64,000 nucleotides of DNA from Pogostemon cablin. Its lineage: Eukaryota; Streptophyta; Magnoliopsida; Lamiales; Lamiaceae. The stretch lies in contig CM042963.1 in the NCBI GenBank assembly GCA_023678885.1, forward strand, positions 38,939,105 through 39,003,104, read 5' to 3'. Below, piece by piece: positions 44,701 through 55,189 of the stretch; position 1 is the first letter of the stretch; every line of letters starts with the position of its first letter. The position numbers were made by a program, and so were the translations under genes. The notes beneath the pieces are model-generated. The model saw nothing but the letters and a program-made list of their open reading frames with translations. It was not told the origin of the DNA and did no database searches.

Positions 44701-46975
44701 GTCCTATATTGTTGAATGGAGTGAGAGTCAAGGTTTTATTCTTCGGAATTACCATGGACTTGGCAACCTTTGTTCATCTATGGTTCATTTTGATACAAGA
44801 ATCAACCGGTTTTTGGCTGCTGGTGATGAGCATTTGATCAAAATTTGGGATATGGACAAGGTTGAGATTTTATCATCCATTGATGCAGATGGAGGTTTGC
44901 CTGTAGGTTTCCCATTTTGATTCAATTTTTTTATTATTTTATGAGATAGCCATATATAAACGAGTCTACTGTTTTTTCAAGGCGAGCCCTTATGTTTGCT
45001 TCAGTAAAAAAGGAGACCTGCTGGCCGTTTCCACTGAGGATAATCAAATAAAAATCTTGGCAAATGATTATGGCCGTGAGTTGCTGCAAAGAAGTAGTGA
45101 TTCGTGCGGATGTGTAATGGAATCTTTCAGGAAGGTGGGTGCATAATGTCTTTTGTGAGTTGCATATATCTCAGGAAAATAAGTGTTTCTAATGCTTATC
45201 CTTTGTGGCAGCTTTCTGTTGTCGAACCAGATGGTGATTCAGTAAGTGATCTTCAAACCCTGCTTGCCTTGTTTATCTAAATGGACACTCTCATAATTTA
45301 CTTTTGCTGCTTAATCATGTCTATTAATATAGGATGCGAAGCCCAACGGACCTAGTACGAAATTGGAGATGCCGAATATCTCTAAAATTGTTGAAGTTTC
45401 ACGCTGCCAATCCCTGCTACTCACTTGTGAAATTAAGACTAATCTGGTATGATTAATAAGCTAGGGTAATGGAAATGGGTATTACTTGCATTGTAATGTA
45501 ACGTGCATATGATTATATGTGATTGTTTCAGATTCGGAGATTGGTGTACACTCATGCAGGTAATGGCATTCTCGCATTGGCAGAGGATGGAACTCATCTG
45601 CTGTGGAGATGGCTGAAAAGTGGTGCTAATTTGAGTGGCCAGGTATGAATCAATCTGCAAGAGTGGTTTCAATTTATATACATTTAAGTTAGGACAGCCG
45701 AGCCGCTTCATGTTGCAGGCAACTACTGAATGTGAACCTCAACTATGGCAACCGAGGAGTGGATTTTTAATGATCAATGATCTTCCTGACAATGACTCAG
45801 ATGTAGTTGCACCTTGTCTTTCCTTGTCCAAGAATGATTCTTATGTTATATCATCATCGGGAAGGATGGTTAATCTATACAACGTGCTGATATTCAAGGT
45901 ACAACTCTGTTATAGTATTAATTCACTCGGATGTGAGTTGACATATGTTTGAGTTTGCTTACGCAGAAAATAAGACAAGTCATGCCACCTCCGCCTGCTG
46001 CCACCTGTCTTTTGTTCTATCCACAAGATAACAACATTATTGCTATTGGGATGGATGATGCAACGATCCACATCTACAACATACGTGTGGACGAGGTATG
46101 GATATGATGTATCTATGATAAAATCATGCCTTGTGTTTTGAGTCACCTGTTCATTCATTTCTGCAGTTGATAAGTAAGCTTCAAGGGCACTCTAAAAGAA
46201 TCAGTGGACTTGCTTTCTCGACCAACTTGAACGTGCTCATCTCTTGTGGAGTCGACACTCAGGTTAGTCACATTTTGTTCTCAAACAATACACATTTATA
46301 TCTTGATGATGCATTTCCTTCACTCAGATTATGCTGTGGGATTCTGCTTCATGGGAGAAAAAGAAAAGCACGGTGCTGCAGATTTCGGTTGGTTGGAAGG
46401 CCTCGGACTTATCAGAGACCAACATTGAACTCAACAAAGATGAGAAGCACTTTCTTGCAGTACACGAGACTCAACTTGCAATATACGAAACAACAACTCT
46501 ACGACGTGTCAAGCAGGTACACACCGTCTTCCCTCCCACTCTTTTGCATGCATCTTTCTTTCTAACGCAGGTGTTGTGATTCAGTGGACTATAGCCAACT
46601 TTTGTACGCGGATCTCCCATGCTACGTACTCATGCGATAGCCAGTTGGTGTATGCTGCCATGAAAGACGGAATCCTCTTAATACTGGGGGCTTCGGATCT
46701 GGCTCCAAGATTTGAGATCGACCCATCGTCGTACCTCCCGGCTAGTCTCAGGTTGGTAGTTGTGTGTGTTGATGTTTGGATGGAAGGAAGAGAGTGGTAG
46801 TAATTTGATTAATCTGGGATTGAATTGCAGCAGCTGTTATGTGGATCCAGTAGTGGTTGCTGCTCATCCAAACAAGCCTTGCCAGTTTGCATTGGGGTTG
46901 TCCAATGGTGGGATGGTCATTATTGAGCCCCTTCAATCCCAAGCACAATGGACCATCAACACTAGTCACCACTAA
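41730..46975 (+). CDS. TOPLESS-related (TPL/TPR) transcriptional corepressor
   Basis: A nuclear Groucho-type corepressor that binds EAR-motif repressors and recruits histone deacetylases. Coding exons start at 41730, 41887, 42159, 42588, 42874, 43114, 43377, 43606, 43788, 43928, 44131, 44299, 44471, 44668, 44982, 45212, 45333, 45532, 45719, 45967, 46167, 46328, 46585 and 46831; about 1029 residues. The LisH/CTLH/CRA module fills residues 1-205: MSLCKDLVFLILQFCDEENL, the EAR-groove helix KIYFEIRKQKFLEALDR and LINQSLNWQH. Then comes a short Ser/Thr-rich linker in place of the long Pro-rich one, and two WD40 propellers from about residue 310 (SVNRVRWSPDGS, HVGSVNDVAFSKP, KVWDAVTG, SLCPHTKENV, RISGLAFSTNLNVLISCG). 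It is about 100 residues shorter than canonical TPL. Exon 11 has a duplicated acceptor (see findings); the frame closes only with the second copy. Confidence 0.9.
44048..44177 (+). repeat. 65-bp tandem duplication over an intron 3' end and exon start
   Basis: The unit from ATGAGTTTTTCCTTCCAG through ATTGA(C)(T/G)CGCATGTTGG to CTCTAAACC occurs at 44048-44112 and 44113-44177 with one mismatch. Each copy carries a pyrimidine tract, an AG acceptor (ending 44065 and 44130) and 47 nt of coding sequence. Confidence 0.95.
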
Positions 46976-47685
46976 ATTGTTACTGCACACATGGATCTTC
47001 CAATTCATGCATACATCAAACAATTCATTGCTCCTTGTTTAGCTAAGCCTTGTAATTATCTACATCTATATTCTAATTGAAGGGCTTTTTATTTTAAATT
47101 AAATGAATGAGTGTATGGCCACAAATATGGAACAAGACAAGTAATAAAAACTCCTCCACACCTATTCCAATTAATAATAAATAAATTAATGCAGTGTGTT
47201 GAAGATATTAACTCTAAAATAAAATTAAAAAATGAAGTTACTCCATAGATATCCACTCTAATTAATGCACTGGTTTGAAAATATACCCGCTCTACTTGCT
47301 TCTCATTTAATATCCACTCTAATTAATCAACATTATTATTTAATCCACGTAATAAGGCTTGCCTTAAAAAAAAAAACAAATTGACGTAATTAACCAGTGA
47401 GTTCTTTTTTTTTTTAATAAATTTAAATCTTACGAATATAGCTTATTATTTCGCGAGTAAATGCTAATTTTATGCCTAATTCAAGATCAATAAACCCAAC
47501 CTAAACACTGATAATTCCTCGTTGAATATACAAAATGTACCAGAAATCCCTATTTCGATTATCCAGCCCATTACCCTTTTTCAAATCTTGGTTGAAGCAG
47601 TAAATTTTAAATCAAGTATGCAGATTATTATTTGGTCAAATCACCATTTTGTCAACGTAATTACTCTCTCTCTCTCTCCCTTTTG
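46976..47685. other. Intergenic spacer, TOPLESS-related to PHT4;6
   Basis: AT-rich 3' flank of the TOPLESS-related gene, then the promoter side of PHT4;6. A CT repeat (47663-47678) marks the likely start of the PHT4;6 5' UTR. No coding region. Confidence 0.5.
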
Positions 47686-47741
47686 GGGGTCAAAACTCTC
47701 TCTAATTTCGATTTTAGGAGGGAGCCCTTTTCACCTGGAAG

Positions 47742-48610
47742 GTGAGTTCTTGTTGTTTGATCTTTTACCTAAGTTAGATTCGATGTTTGTGGCGGATTCC
47801 ACTTTCATTGCCAGTTGCATTTGCTTTCTTTTTCCAAATTAGATAGCTTTGTCTGGTGTGTTTGCGTTTGTATGGATTGAACATGATAAATGGCTTGAAT
47901 TTGTTTCCAATTTTCATATGTTCTCTGCTAGGTTTTATGGATTGGAGTTAGATATGTTCACACTGCTGTCCTTTTCAATCTGTTTTTGAAAGATTGCTTA
48001 TCCACTTGTGCAGAAATTTTCTTTTAAATTAATGAATTTGATCTAGTGTTCTTACCTTAGCATTCTCCATGGCAATGAAAAAAATGTATGAATCTAGTTT
48101 CTGGATTTTCATTTTCTACTATGAATCACAAATCTTTCGTTATTTGTTTAACTGAATCTAGGAAATTTGTCAGCCTGTGTAACAAATAGTATCTCCGAAA
48201 CACAAATTCAAACATCAGTTATGAACCAACAGCACCTCATTTGTTATAGCAGCTTTGCCCTGTTTACATCAAGACCTATCATAGCCCTGCCTTTTTTTAT
48301 CAATCTTGGAAGGATGAATTAGTTTCCTTCTTGTCACAAGGTTCTGAACTAGTGTTCACCGTGTTCTCTATTCTGCTGGTACTACGAATTAAATGGTCTG
48401 TAAATTTTACACTTCTGGACAACAAATGTGTGTTCCAAGTATATATATACAGCCATCTTAAAGCTGATATAGTATTGTGAACTTTCTATCTTTGAACATC
48501 TGCATAATGGAATTTGATTGTGCCAAATATCTGCTATGAAAGTGTGTTTTTTTGTTATTATCTTGTTCATCAGTATCATTGAACTCCATTTTTTTTAATT
48601 TCTGCTACAG
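47742..48610 (+). other. Probable 5' UTR intron of PHT4;6
   Basis: Donor CCTGGAAG/GTGAGT at 47742 and acceptor TTTCTGCTACAG at 48599-48610 bracket 869 bp of T-rich, intron-like DNA with no coding resemblance. The upstream CT-rich block would be the noncoding first exon. Confidence 0.6.
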
Positions 48611-48694
48611 GGCTTCTTCCTTTGTGACCCGTGTTCTCCTGGGATTGATTTAATTGGTTTTGGAATCACATATTAAGGAGTGGTTTCACCATAC

Positions 48695-48829
48695 ATGAGT
48701 CCAAAAGAGAATGAAGAACACCACGTCATTACCGAAGCGCTACGTGATTGTAATTTTGACCTTTATCTGCACCTGCGTGTGCTACATAGAACGAGTGGGC
48801 TTCTCCATTGCGTATACTGCTGCTGCTGA
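48695..48829 (+). promoter_or_regulatory. Overlapping upstream ORF on the PHT4;6 transcript
   Basis: An ATG at 48695, 16 nt before the main start and in a different frame, opens a 44-codon ORF (MSPKENEEHHVI...) that ends at TGA 48827-48829 inside the main coding region. A scanning ribosome using it could not reinitiate at the main ATG, so it would reduce PHT4;6 translation. The peptide itself looks arbitrary. Confidence 0.5.
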
Positions 48830-50042
48830 TGCTGCAGGAGTGAATCAATCGAGCAAGGGCATGATACTCTCAACTTTTTATTATGGATATGCCTGTTCCC
48901 AAGTTCCGGGTGGATGGGCAGCTCAAAAAATTGGGGGAAGACGTATCCTCCTACTTTCATTTATTTTATGGTCTCTAACTTGTGCTTTTGTACCATTGGA
49001 TCCAAATCGAATCGGAATTCTGGTCCTTGCTCGTTTGCTTGTCGGAGTGGCACAAGGCTTCATTTTCCCTTCTATTCACACTGTACTGGCTCAGTGGGTG
49101 CCTCCCCATGAGAGGTCAAGATCAGTTTCTTTAACAACATCGGGTATGTATTTTGGTGCAGCTATCGGAACGCTTGTGCTCCCTAGCCTTGTTAAGTTTC
49201 GGAGTCCGCAATCAGTATTTGTTGCCGAAGCTAGTTTAGGCGCCATGTGGTCTCTACTTTGGTTCAAGTGTGCTAGTGATCCGCCTCGTTCTGAACATCC
49301 CAAGGCTACAGCGGCTGGTTTTGGGGAATCCTTGCTTCCAACAAAAGGGGATCAAAAGACTAAAGTAGAAAATGGGGTGCATCCAGTTAGAACTCCAAAA
49401 ATTCCTTGGAAGAGAATTATGCTGAGTTTGCCAATTTGGGCCATCGTAGTCAATAATTTCACGTTCCATTATGGTCTTTACGTGCTCATGAATTGGCTCC
49501 CGACATACTTTGAACTAGGACTCCAGCACAGTCTTCAAGAAATGGGGTCCTCTAAGATGATGCCTTATCTCAACATGTTTTTATTCTCAAATATAGGTGG
49601 TGTGGTGGCAGACCACTTGATTACCAGACGAATCATGTCGGTAACTCGAACAAGAAAGCTCCTAAACACTGTGGGATTTGTGGTGGCTTCTTTTGCTCTA
49701 ATGTCCCTTCCCTTGTTCAGAAGCCCTGGTGGGGTGGTGTTCTGCTCGTCTGTGGCTCTTGGTTTCTTGGCGCTCGGAAGGGCTGGATTTGCTGTGAATC
49801 ACATGGATGTAGCCCCAAGATATGCAGGGATTGTGATGGGGATTTCTAATACGGCGGGTACCCTAGCAGGCATAGTAGGGGTAGACCTAACAGGTCGACT
49901 TCTTGAAGCCGCTAAGGCAGCAGACTTGGATCTCACGAATCCAGAGAGTTGGAGAGCAGTTTTTCTAATTCCAGGGTTGCTCTCTATATTTAGTTCAATT
50001 GTGTTTCTTCTTCTGTCCACTGGGGAGAGGATTTTTGACTGA
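48711..50042 (+). CDS. PHT4;6: Anion/phosphate transporter PHT4;6 (MFS, Golgi type)
   Basis: A 443-residue major-facilitator protein of the SLC17/ANTR family. Arabidopsis PHT4;6 exports phosphate from the Golgi lumen and affects salt tolerance and wall synthesis. The coding region is one exon. Sequence hallmarks: CYIERVGFSIAYTAAADAAG in helix 1, GYACSQVPGGWAAQKIGGRR (the MFS loop 2-3 motif), LLVGVAQGFIFPSIHTVLAQ, WVPPHERSRS, NNFTFHYGLYVLMNWLPTYF, RAGFAVNHMDVAPRYAGIVM, SNTAGTLAGIVGVDLTG and the C-terminus LLSTGERIFD. Twelve helices with a cytosolic loop (about residues 195-235). There is no plastid transit peptide, unlike PHT4;1-4;5, which supports the Golgi member. The start matches the family start; the upstream out-of-frame ATG forms a uORF. 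Confidence 0.95.
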   Translation: MKNTTSLPKRYVIVILTFICTCVCYIERVGFSIAYTAAADAAGVNQSSKGMILSTFYYGYACSQVPGGWAAQKIGGRRILLLSFILWSLTCAFVPLDPNRIGILVLARLLVGVAQGFIFPSIHTVLAQWVPPHERSRSVSLTTSGMYFGAAIGTLVLPSLVKFRSPQSVFVAEASLGAMWSLLWFKCASDPPRSEHPKATAAGFGESLLPTKGDQKTKVENGVHPVRTPKIPWKRIMLSLPIWAIVVNNFTFHYGLYVLMNWLPTYFELGLQHSLQEMGSSKMMPYLNMFLFSNIGGVVADHLITRRIMSVTRTRKLLNTVGFVVASFALMSLPLFRSPGGVVFCSSVALGFLALGRAGFAVNHMDVAPRYAGIVMGISNTAGTLAGIVGVDLTGRLLEAAKAADLDLTNPESWRAVFLIPGLLSIFSSIVFLLLSTGERIFD

Positions 50043-50779
50043 GCCTGTGGTACCAACACACATTAATTCATTTTAGTTGGATACATTCTTTGTATTTGTC
50101 TTACATAAAATCCTTATTTATGGCTTTGCGCTGCAATAATAAGGTTGAAGCATTTGTCTGAATAAAAGCGTTTGTAATGAATGAAAAAGGGATACTTGAA
50201 TATGTATAATATTTTGAAATGTAGATGCTGCTATTTTATCTCCAGATCATATCAAATTAGTTGGTATTTGTATGCATTATCGAGCTTGGGAGTTGGAACG
50301 AATCAAATTCAACTTCTAACAATCTCAACATCAAACCTACCTTGATAACTCCAGCAAACTTAATATTTTTTAATTAAACCCAGCGGTCACTCACAATTTA
50401 CATTCAATTCTAATTCAAACCTTAGCACCTTCAAACAAGCCAAACTTAAAGTCGTGATATTCAACTTGGCTCAAATTAAAGCAATCCACCTTACATAAAA
50501 CAGCTTCGAGGGTTCAAATTTAGGTCAGAGTTGCTATGAGGGTTTCCTAATGCGGACAACAATTCACACAACATAATATACAGTAATAAACGACCCATTT
50601 TGAAGATTAAAAATATAAAAAAATAAAAAATCCAAACCAGAGGGAAACTACAACTCAAGTTCCCAATAAATGAAATACTACATTGAAGAGAATTGTAATA
50701 GAACATTCATCAATGTTACTTTAGATACTTATTAAATAACATGAAATAGACATAAATAGTGGCCGCTTCATTATAAAAA
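50043..50779. other. Spacer between convergent PHT4;6 and MEMO genes
   Basis: Holds both 3' UTRs and otherwise anonymous AT-rich DNA. No gene recognised. Confidence 0.55.
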
Positions 50780-53291
50780 TCAACCTTCGACTTTGGCAGC
50801 TGCAGATGCATAACTTACACTGCTGTCTCTCATGGATTTGCACTGGCTTGACTGTTCATACCGAAGAAATCTAATCTTTATCTTCGTTGGGCTATTCTTC
50901 GCCATCTAGTCAAAACACAAATTTTGGTTAGCAACTCGCAAATGTAAAAGTTTAAAACACAAGTACGGCCGCAAAACCATCGGTACTTCCTGATGAACAT
51001 AGATAAAAGATGACCCATAAATAGACAAGAAGCCAACTAATATAAGTCGTAAATGCCATTTAAACAGACAAATGAGAGTAAGATTCAACTACTAATTAGA
51101 CTAAGAACTACTCAAGACAAGTTCAATCCAGTAGGTACTTGCAACATGCCAGAGGTCTGTTATTAAATCAGAAAAGCTTTTGCTGACTTTTAAAACCAGG
51201 AAAGGGGTGGTCAAGATGTTTACATGAAGAAATACACTAATTGGGTGCCGTCCACAGATAGTATTGTCCGTATCCAAGAGGTACTGCTTAAACGCATCTG
51301 GATCTCCTGTTTCTATAATATCCATTCCTGTTTTGTCTAATGCTTCAATAGACTTGTGGATGGCCCCAAGCTTTTTATCATAACGCATATAGTTGAACCT
51401 AGACAAAAAGATCGAAGCAGGGATAAGTTTCTGTAAAATATCTTTCCAACTACAGGCAACAGGGGTATATCTTGATAGGCCAGACAAGCACATACCGAGA
51501 ACCCCAGTGACAAAAATCTGAAGACACGGAAAAGAAATTAGTAGGGTCATCCACATATTTTGCTAACAATCGACCATACATGGCTTCACTTTCAGCACTA
51601 AGAGCACCTACCAAAATGGGCACAATCTTGACAGAATACCTGTATTGCCTTCTTCAACATATTAATCACAAGATAATTGAAAAAAAAAAAAGAGAGAGGA
51701 GAGGAGAAGAGATAATTGTCACCAAAAGCATACCCCTGAAATACTTTCACAAGATAAGGCAGGTGCATTTCCATGCTATGCTCAGCCTCATCAACATGAA
51801 GATCCATAAATTCAAACTTCCCTGTAGCTTTTAGTTCTTCATTGACTGTTGCAAAGGTAAGACAGACACTTGTTAAAGGGATATCTTGCCAAAAACTACT
51901 TCATGCACAGCTACATTATCGTGTCACTACTTGGATAGGTGGATTCTAGAAAGAATAAACCGTAACAGTTTATTGATCATATCAGGAGAACCACAACACC
52001 CACATTGAATTTTATTAATGATAAAACAAATATATAGTTATCCAATAGTTCCTAGAAACATATCAATTGTAGTCTCACAAGTTCCATCTGAAAGAGAACC
52101 TTCATTAGCTTCCTATTTCTGATGCCTATTAAACTTTTCCTTGCTGTCAATCATATTTATTTTGTATTACAGAAAAAGCATAACACCACTTATTTTTTTA
52201 AAAATAAATTGGGTTGGCTTTCCAACAATTTCATCCACTTCCGAAAAGGAGTTCCTCTTAGTACTGAAGATTGTTTTGTCACCATAAATAGTTCAGGAAT
52301 TGTAAATCCAGATTTTAGAAAGCACTCAATCAATGTCAGTTTCATAGTCCCTATTGAAGTCTGTTACAAACCTTCATTACATGGCACGTGGTAGATATAA
52401 AGAAGAGGGCCATAAGTAACATCATGATCATAAAGTCAAATAAATGATAATGCAAATAAAACTCCCTGCCCTAGGCCTGCATAACCAAGTGATCTTTCAC
52501 AAGGGCAGAAAAAAAAAATTTACCTTTGTCATGTTATAATAGATAACATCACGATAGTGTCAAGTGTCAACAAACCGGCATTGCATAGAAACAAAAAAGT
52601 AACAATACCTTCCTGATCAATTGGAAGGTCTCCTATGGGTGTCTTGTAGAGCGTGGCTTTTGAAAGTGCACATCTTGGAGTGTAATGGTGATGAGAAGGG
52701 CCAAGAAGAAACACCCTGGTACTGCAGCATAAAGAGATCTCACTTGAGAATATCAGGATAGAAACAGAGAAGTTGGATTGATACAAAATCTGTTGGATGG
52801 AACTCACATGTTTGAAGGGTCTATGTTTCCAAATGCGTAGGCAGCAGCACGACCAGAATAGGAATAACCTGCATGACTACACAAAACCCACCAGCTTACA
52901 CTTGGTTTACCATTTGATTAGTGATGAGAATTGTTGTTTTGATGACTTACGGTGCAATTACGCCTCTCACATCAGTGGACTTGGTGAGGCCGGTACTCCC
53001 AAGCCACCCATCAAGCTCCTCTGATAACTTTTTAGCTAAACAAGAGACAACATAACATAACATCAAACCCTGAGCCAAACCTCATAAAGCATATAGAGAG
53101 ACAAATAAACTAACGCAAATGAGGCTTTAAGATAAGCAACATACAGCAGAATCCAACTGAGAAAAAGAAAAATCTTGATATCTGAATTACTTAAAAGGGG
53201 AAACAATATTGATGATGGAGAGAGATAGAGGGACTTAACAATTGTCGGTGTACCATGAACCAGCGTGAGATGGTCTTCTAATGTTGTCCAT
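50780..53291 (-). CDS. MEMO1: MEMO1 family protein
   Basis: Plant homologue of MEMO1, a small single-domain protein related to nonheme iron dioxygenases; the plant function is little known. Exons in coding order: 53291-53240, 53035-52951, 52876-52808, 52721-52609, 51845-51734, 51639-51496, 51398-51224, 50905-50780; 291 residues. It begins MDNIRRPSHAGSWYT, then VRGVIAPHAGYSYSGRAAAY, FLLGPSHHHYTPRCALS, VDEAEHSMEMHLPYL, VPILVGALSAESEAMYG, SSDFCHWGSRFNYMRYD, HKSIEALDKTGMDIIETGD and TICGRHPISVFLHM. Residues matching the human metal-site triad are His47, His79 and Cys240. All junctions are GT-AG and the length equals typical plant MEMO. No damage seen. Confidence 0.95.
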
Positions 53292-55189
53292 CGCTTAAGA
53301 AAAGAAAAGCCCTAATGATATTGCGAATTACAGAGATTAGGTAGGAGTCGGAGATGAATGCCAGAAAATTAGTGAGAGATGATAATGATTAGATTCCGAC
53401 GGAAAGTGCGCCTGAGAAAGTGATAGAATACAATAGCTTGTGTCTGAATACACGCCACTGCACAGCCTCCTGCAATTTTTAAACCTTTTCTCTTCCAAGG
53501 GTTTTTATCTGCTGCGCTTCATCCTTGTCTTACCCGCTGATTTGGGGCTGTAACATTAATATACGTGGGCACAAAAGTTTAAGTTTCCTTTTTTATACGG
53601 AAATTACTACGGAGTACCTCCATAATATTCTTTTATGTGTGGCCCTTAAAATAAATAATTATTTTATATAAAATAATAATTGATTTATGTAGATCTCATC
53701 TAATAAAAAAATATATATACATATATATAATCTTAACTTAAGATAAACCTAAATAAAAAACTTAAACCATAGAAGCCCAAAGAGTTGCTCCCATATCATG
53801 TTTGTTTAGAGTTAAAATCTTAAATATGGAATTGGAATAAAAAAATAGTACTCCATAAATTTAAGATTAGTTTAATTTAGTAAGCATTATTAATAATGAC
53901 AATCTATATTTATTTTAAAAAAATTAAATATAATAAATTTTAATTTTATATAAAATCAATGTGTATGAGGTAATAGGAGTGATGTATGTAAAAAAAGTAG
54001 GATATAATTATGCAAAAGATATGTTGATTTTATGTAATTTAGTAAACTCCAACTAAAACAAAGAATAGATTACATAATTTTAAACCTAAACTAAAAAATC
54101 CAAAAACAAACACCCTTGTATAACACAATTTCACTTATAAACAGATAAGTAGTGATATAATTTAATAAAACGATACTTAAAGTAACAAAAAATAATAATA
54201 ACGCAATGAATTATTTTATAAACAATTCGTAATATAAATAAAAAAATTATTTTATAAACAATTCGTAATATAAATAAAAAATATAACATTTTCAAAGAAA
54301 AAAAGATAACATTAAGAAAACATGAAAGTCTCTCACTCTCTGAGCAATTGATAGGACGCAGAAACCATGAATAACTCCTGCAAAAGATGTTTACAAATCC
54401 AAAACGCTATAACAAAACAATCAATTGTATATGTACTCTCACTCTCATCATCTGTAACCAAAACCAATGACACAAATAGATCCCTCAGCCTCAGTCAGAG
54501 GCAGAGTATGCCAAACAACAAACCAACCTTTCTTGACTCAACAAATGCCATCTACTCCCCACTGCCAAAGTAATAAGAAGCATGTAACCTGCGCTTCCCC
54601 ACCAAAAAATACCGAAACAACTCACAAATACTATCAAGGACGCACCTGCAATATGAATTCGATAAATGTCATCAGTGCTATCAACATCCAAGTTAGCAGG
54701 TTTCATTCAACGTGCAACAATGCGCACAACCGTGCAATGTGCATTGTCAGATGCAGTTTCGCACAAGCAAGAAATGATAAAAATGGAGGAGAAACCAACT
54801 CTTGCTCTAACCACCTCATATTATGTTGGATTGAAATACATCAAACAAGGTCATAAAAATACACAGGAATTATAACTTTTCTCGTATTTAAATTCCGAGT
54901 GCATAATCTTGCATTAGAAAAGACATGGAGAAATGGAGCTTTCACACCATCTAAATCATGTGAAAATCAGATAATCATTATATCAGAAGAGAATCACCAC
55001 CAGAATCAATCACACACAAATAAATGCACATGCATGTATTTAGTAAATTCTACACAATCAACTCGATATGAGAAGCATTTATGGTGACTCAAATAGCTTA
55101 TACAAATGCATGATGTAACAGTATAAGTACCTAATAATCTGGAGGCAATAGTTTTGATCCTTTTGCCTCATACCATCATCAGGAAAACA
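53292..55189. other. 1.9-kb AT-rich intergenic region
   Basis: MEMO promoter side, then AT-rich DNA with a 36-bp tandem repeat (54211-54281). From about 54350 to 55189 the base composition is more balanced; this is probably the 3' UTR or downstream flank of the TPR-PB1 gene, since small ORFs on both strands show no family resemblance. Confidence 0.5.
54211..54281 (+). repeat. 36-bp tandem duplication
   Basis: The unit TTATTTTATAAACAATTCGT plus AATATAAATAAAAAA starts at 54211 and 54247 with no mismatch over about 35 bp. Confidence 0.85.
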
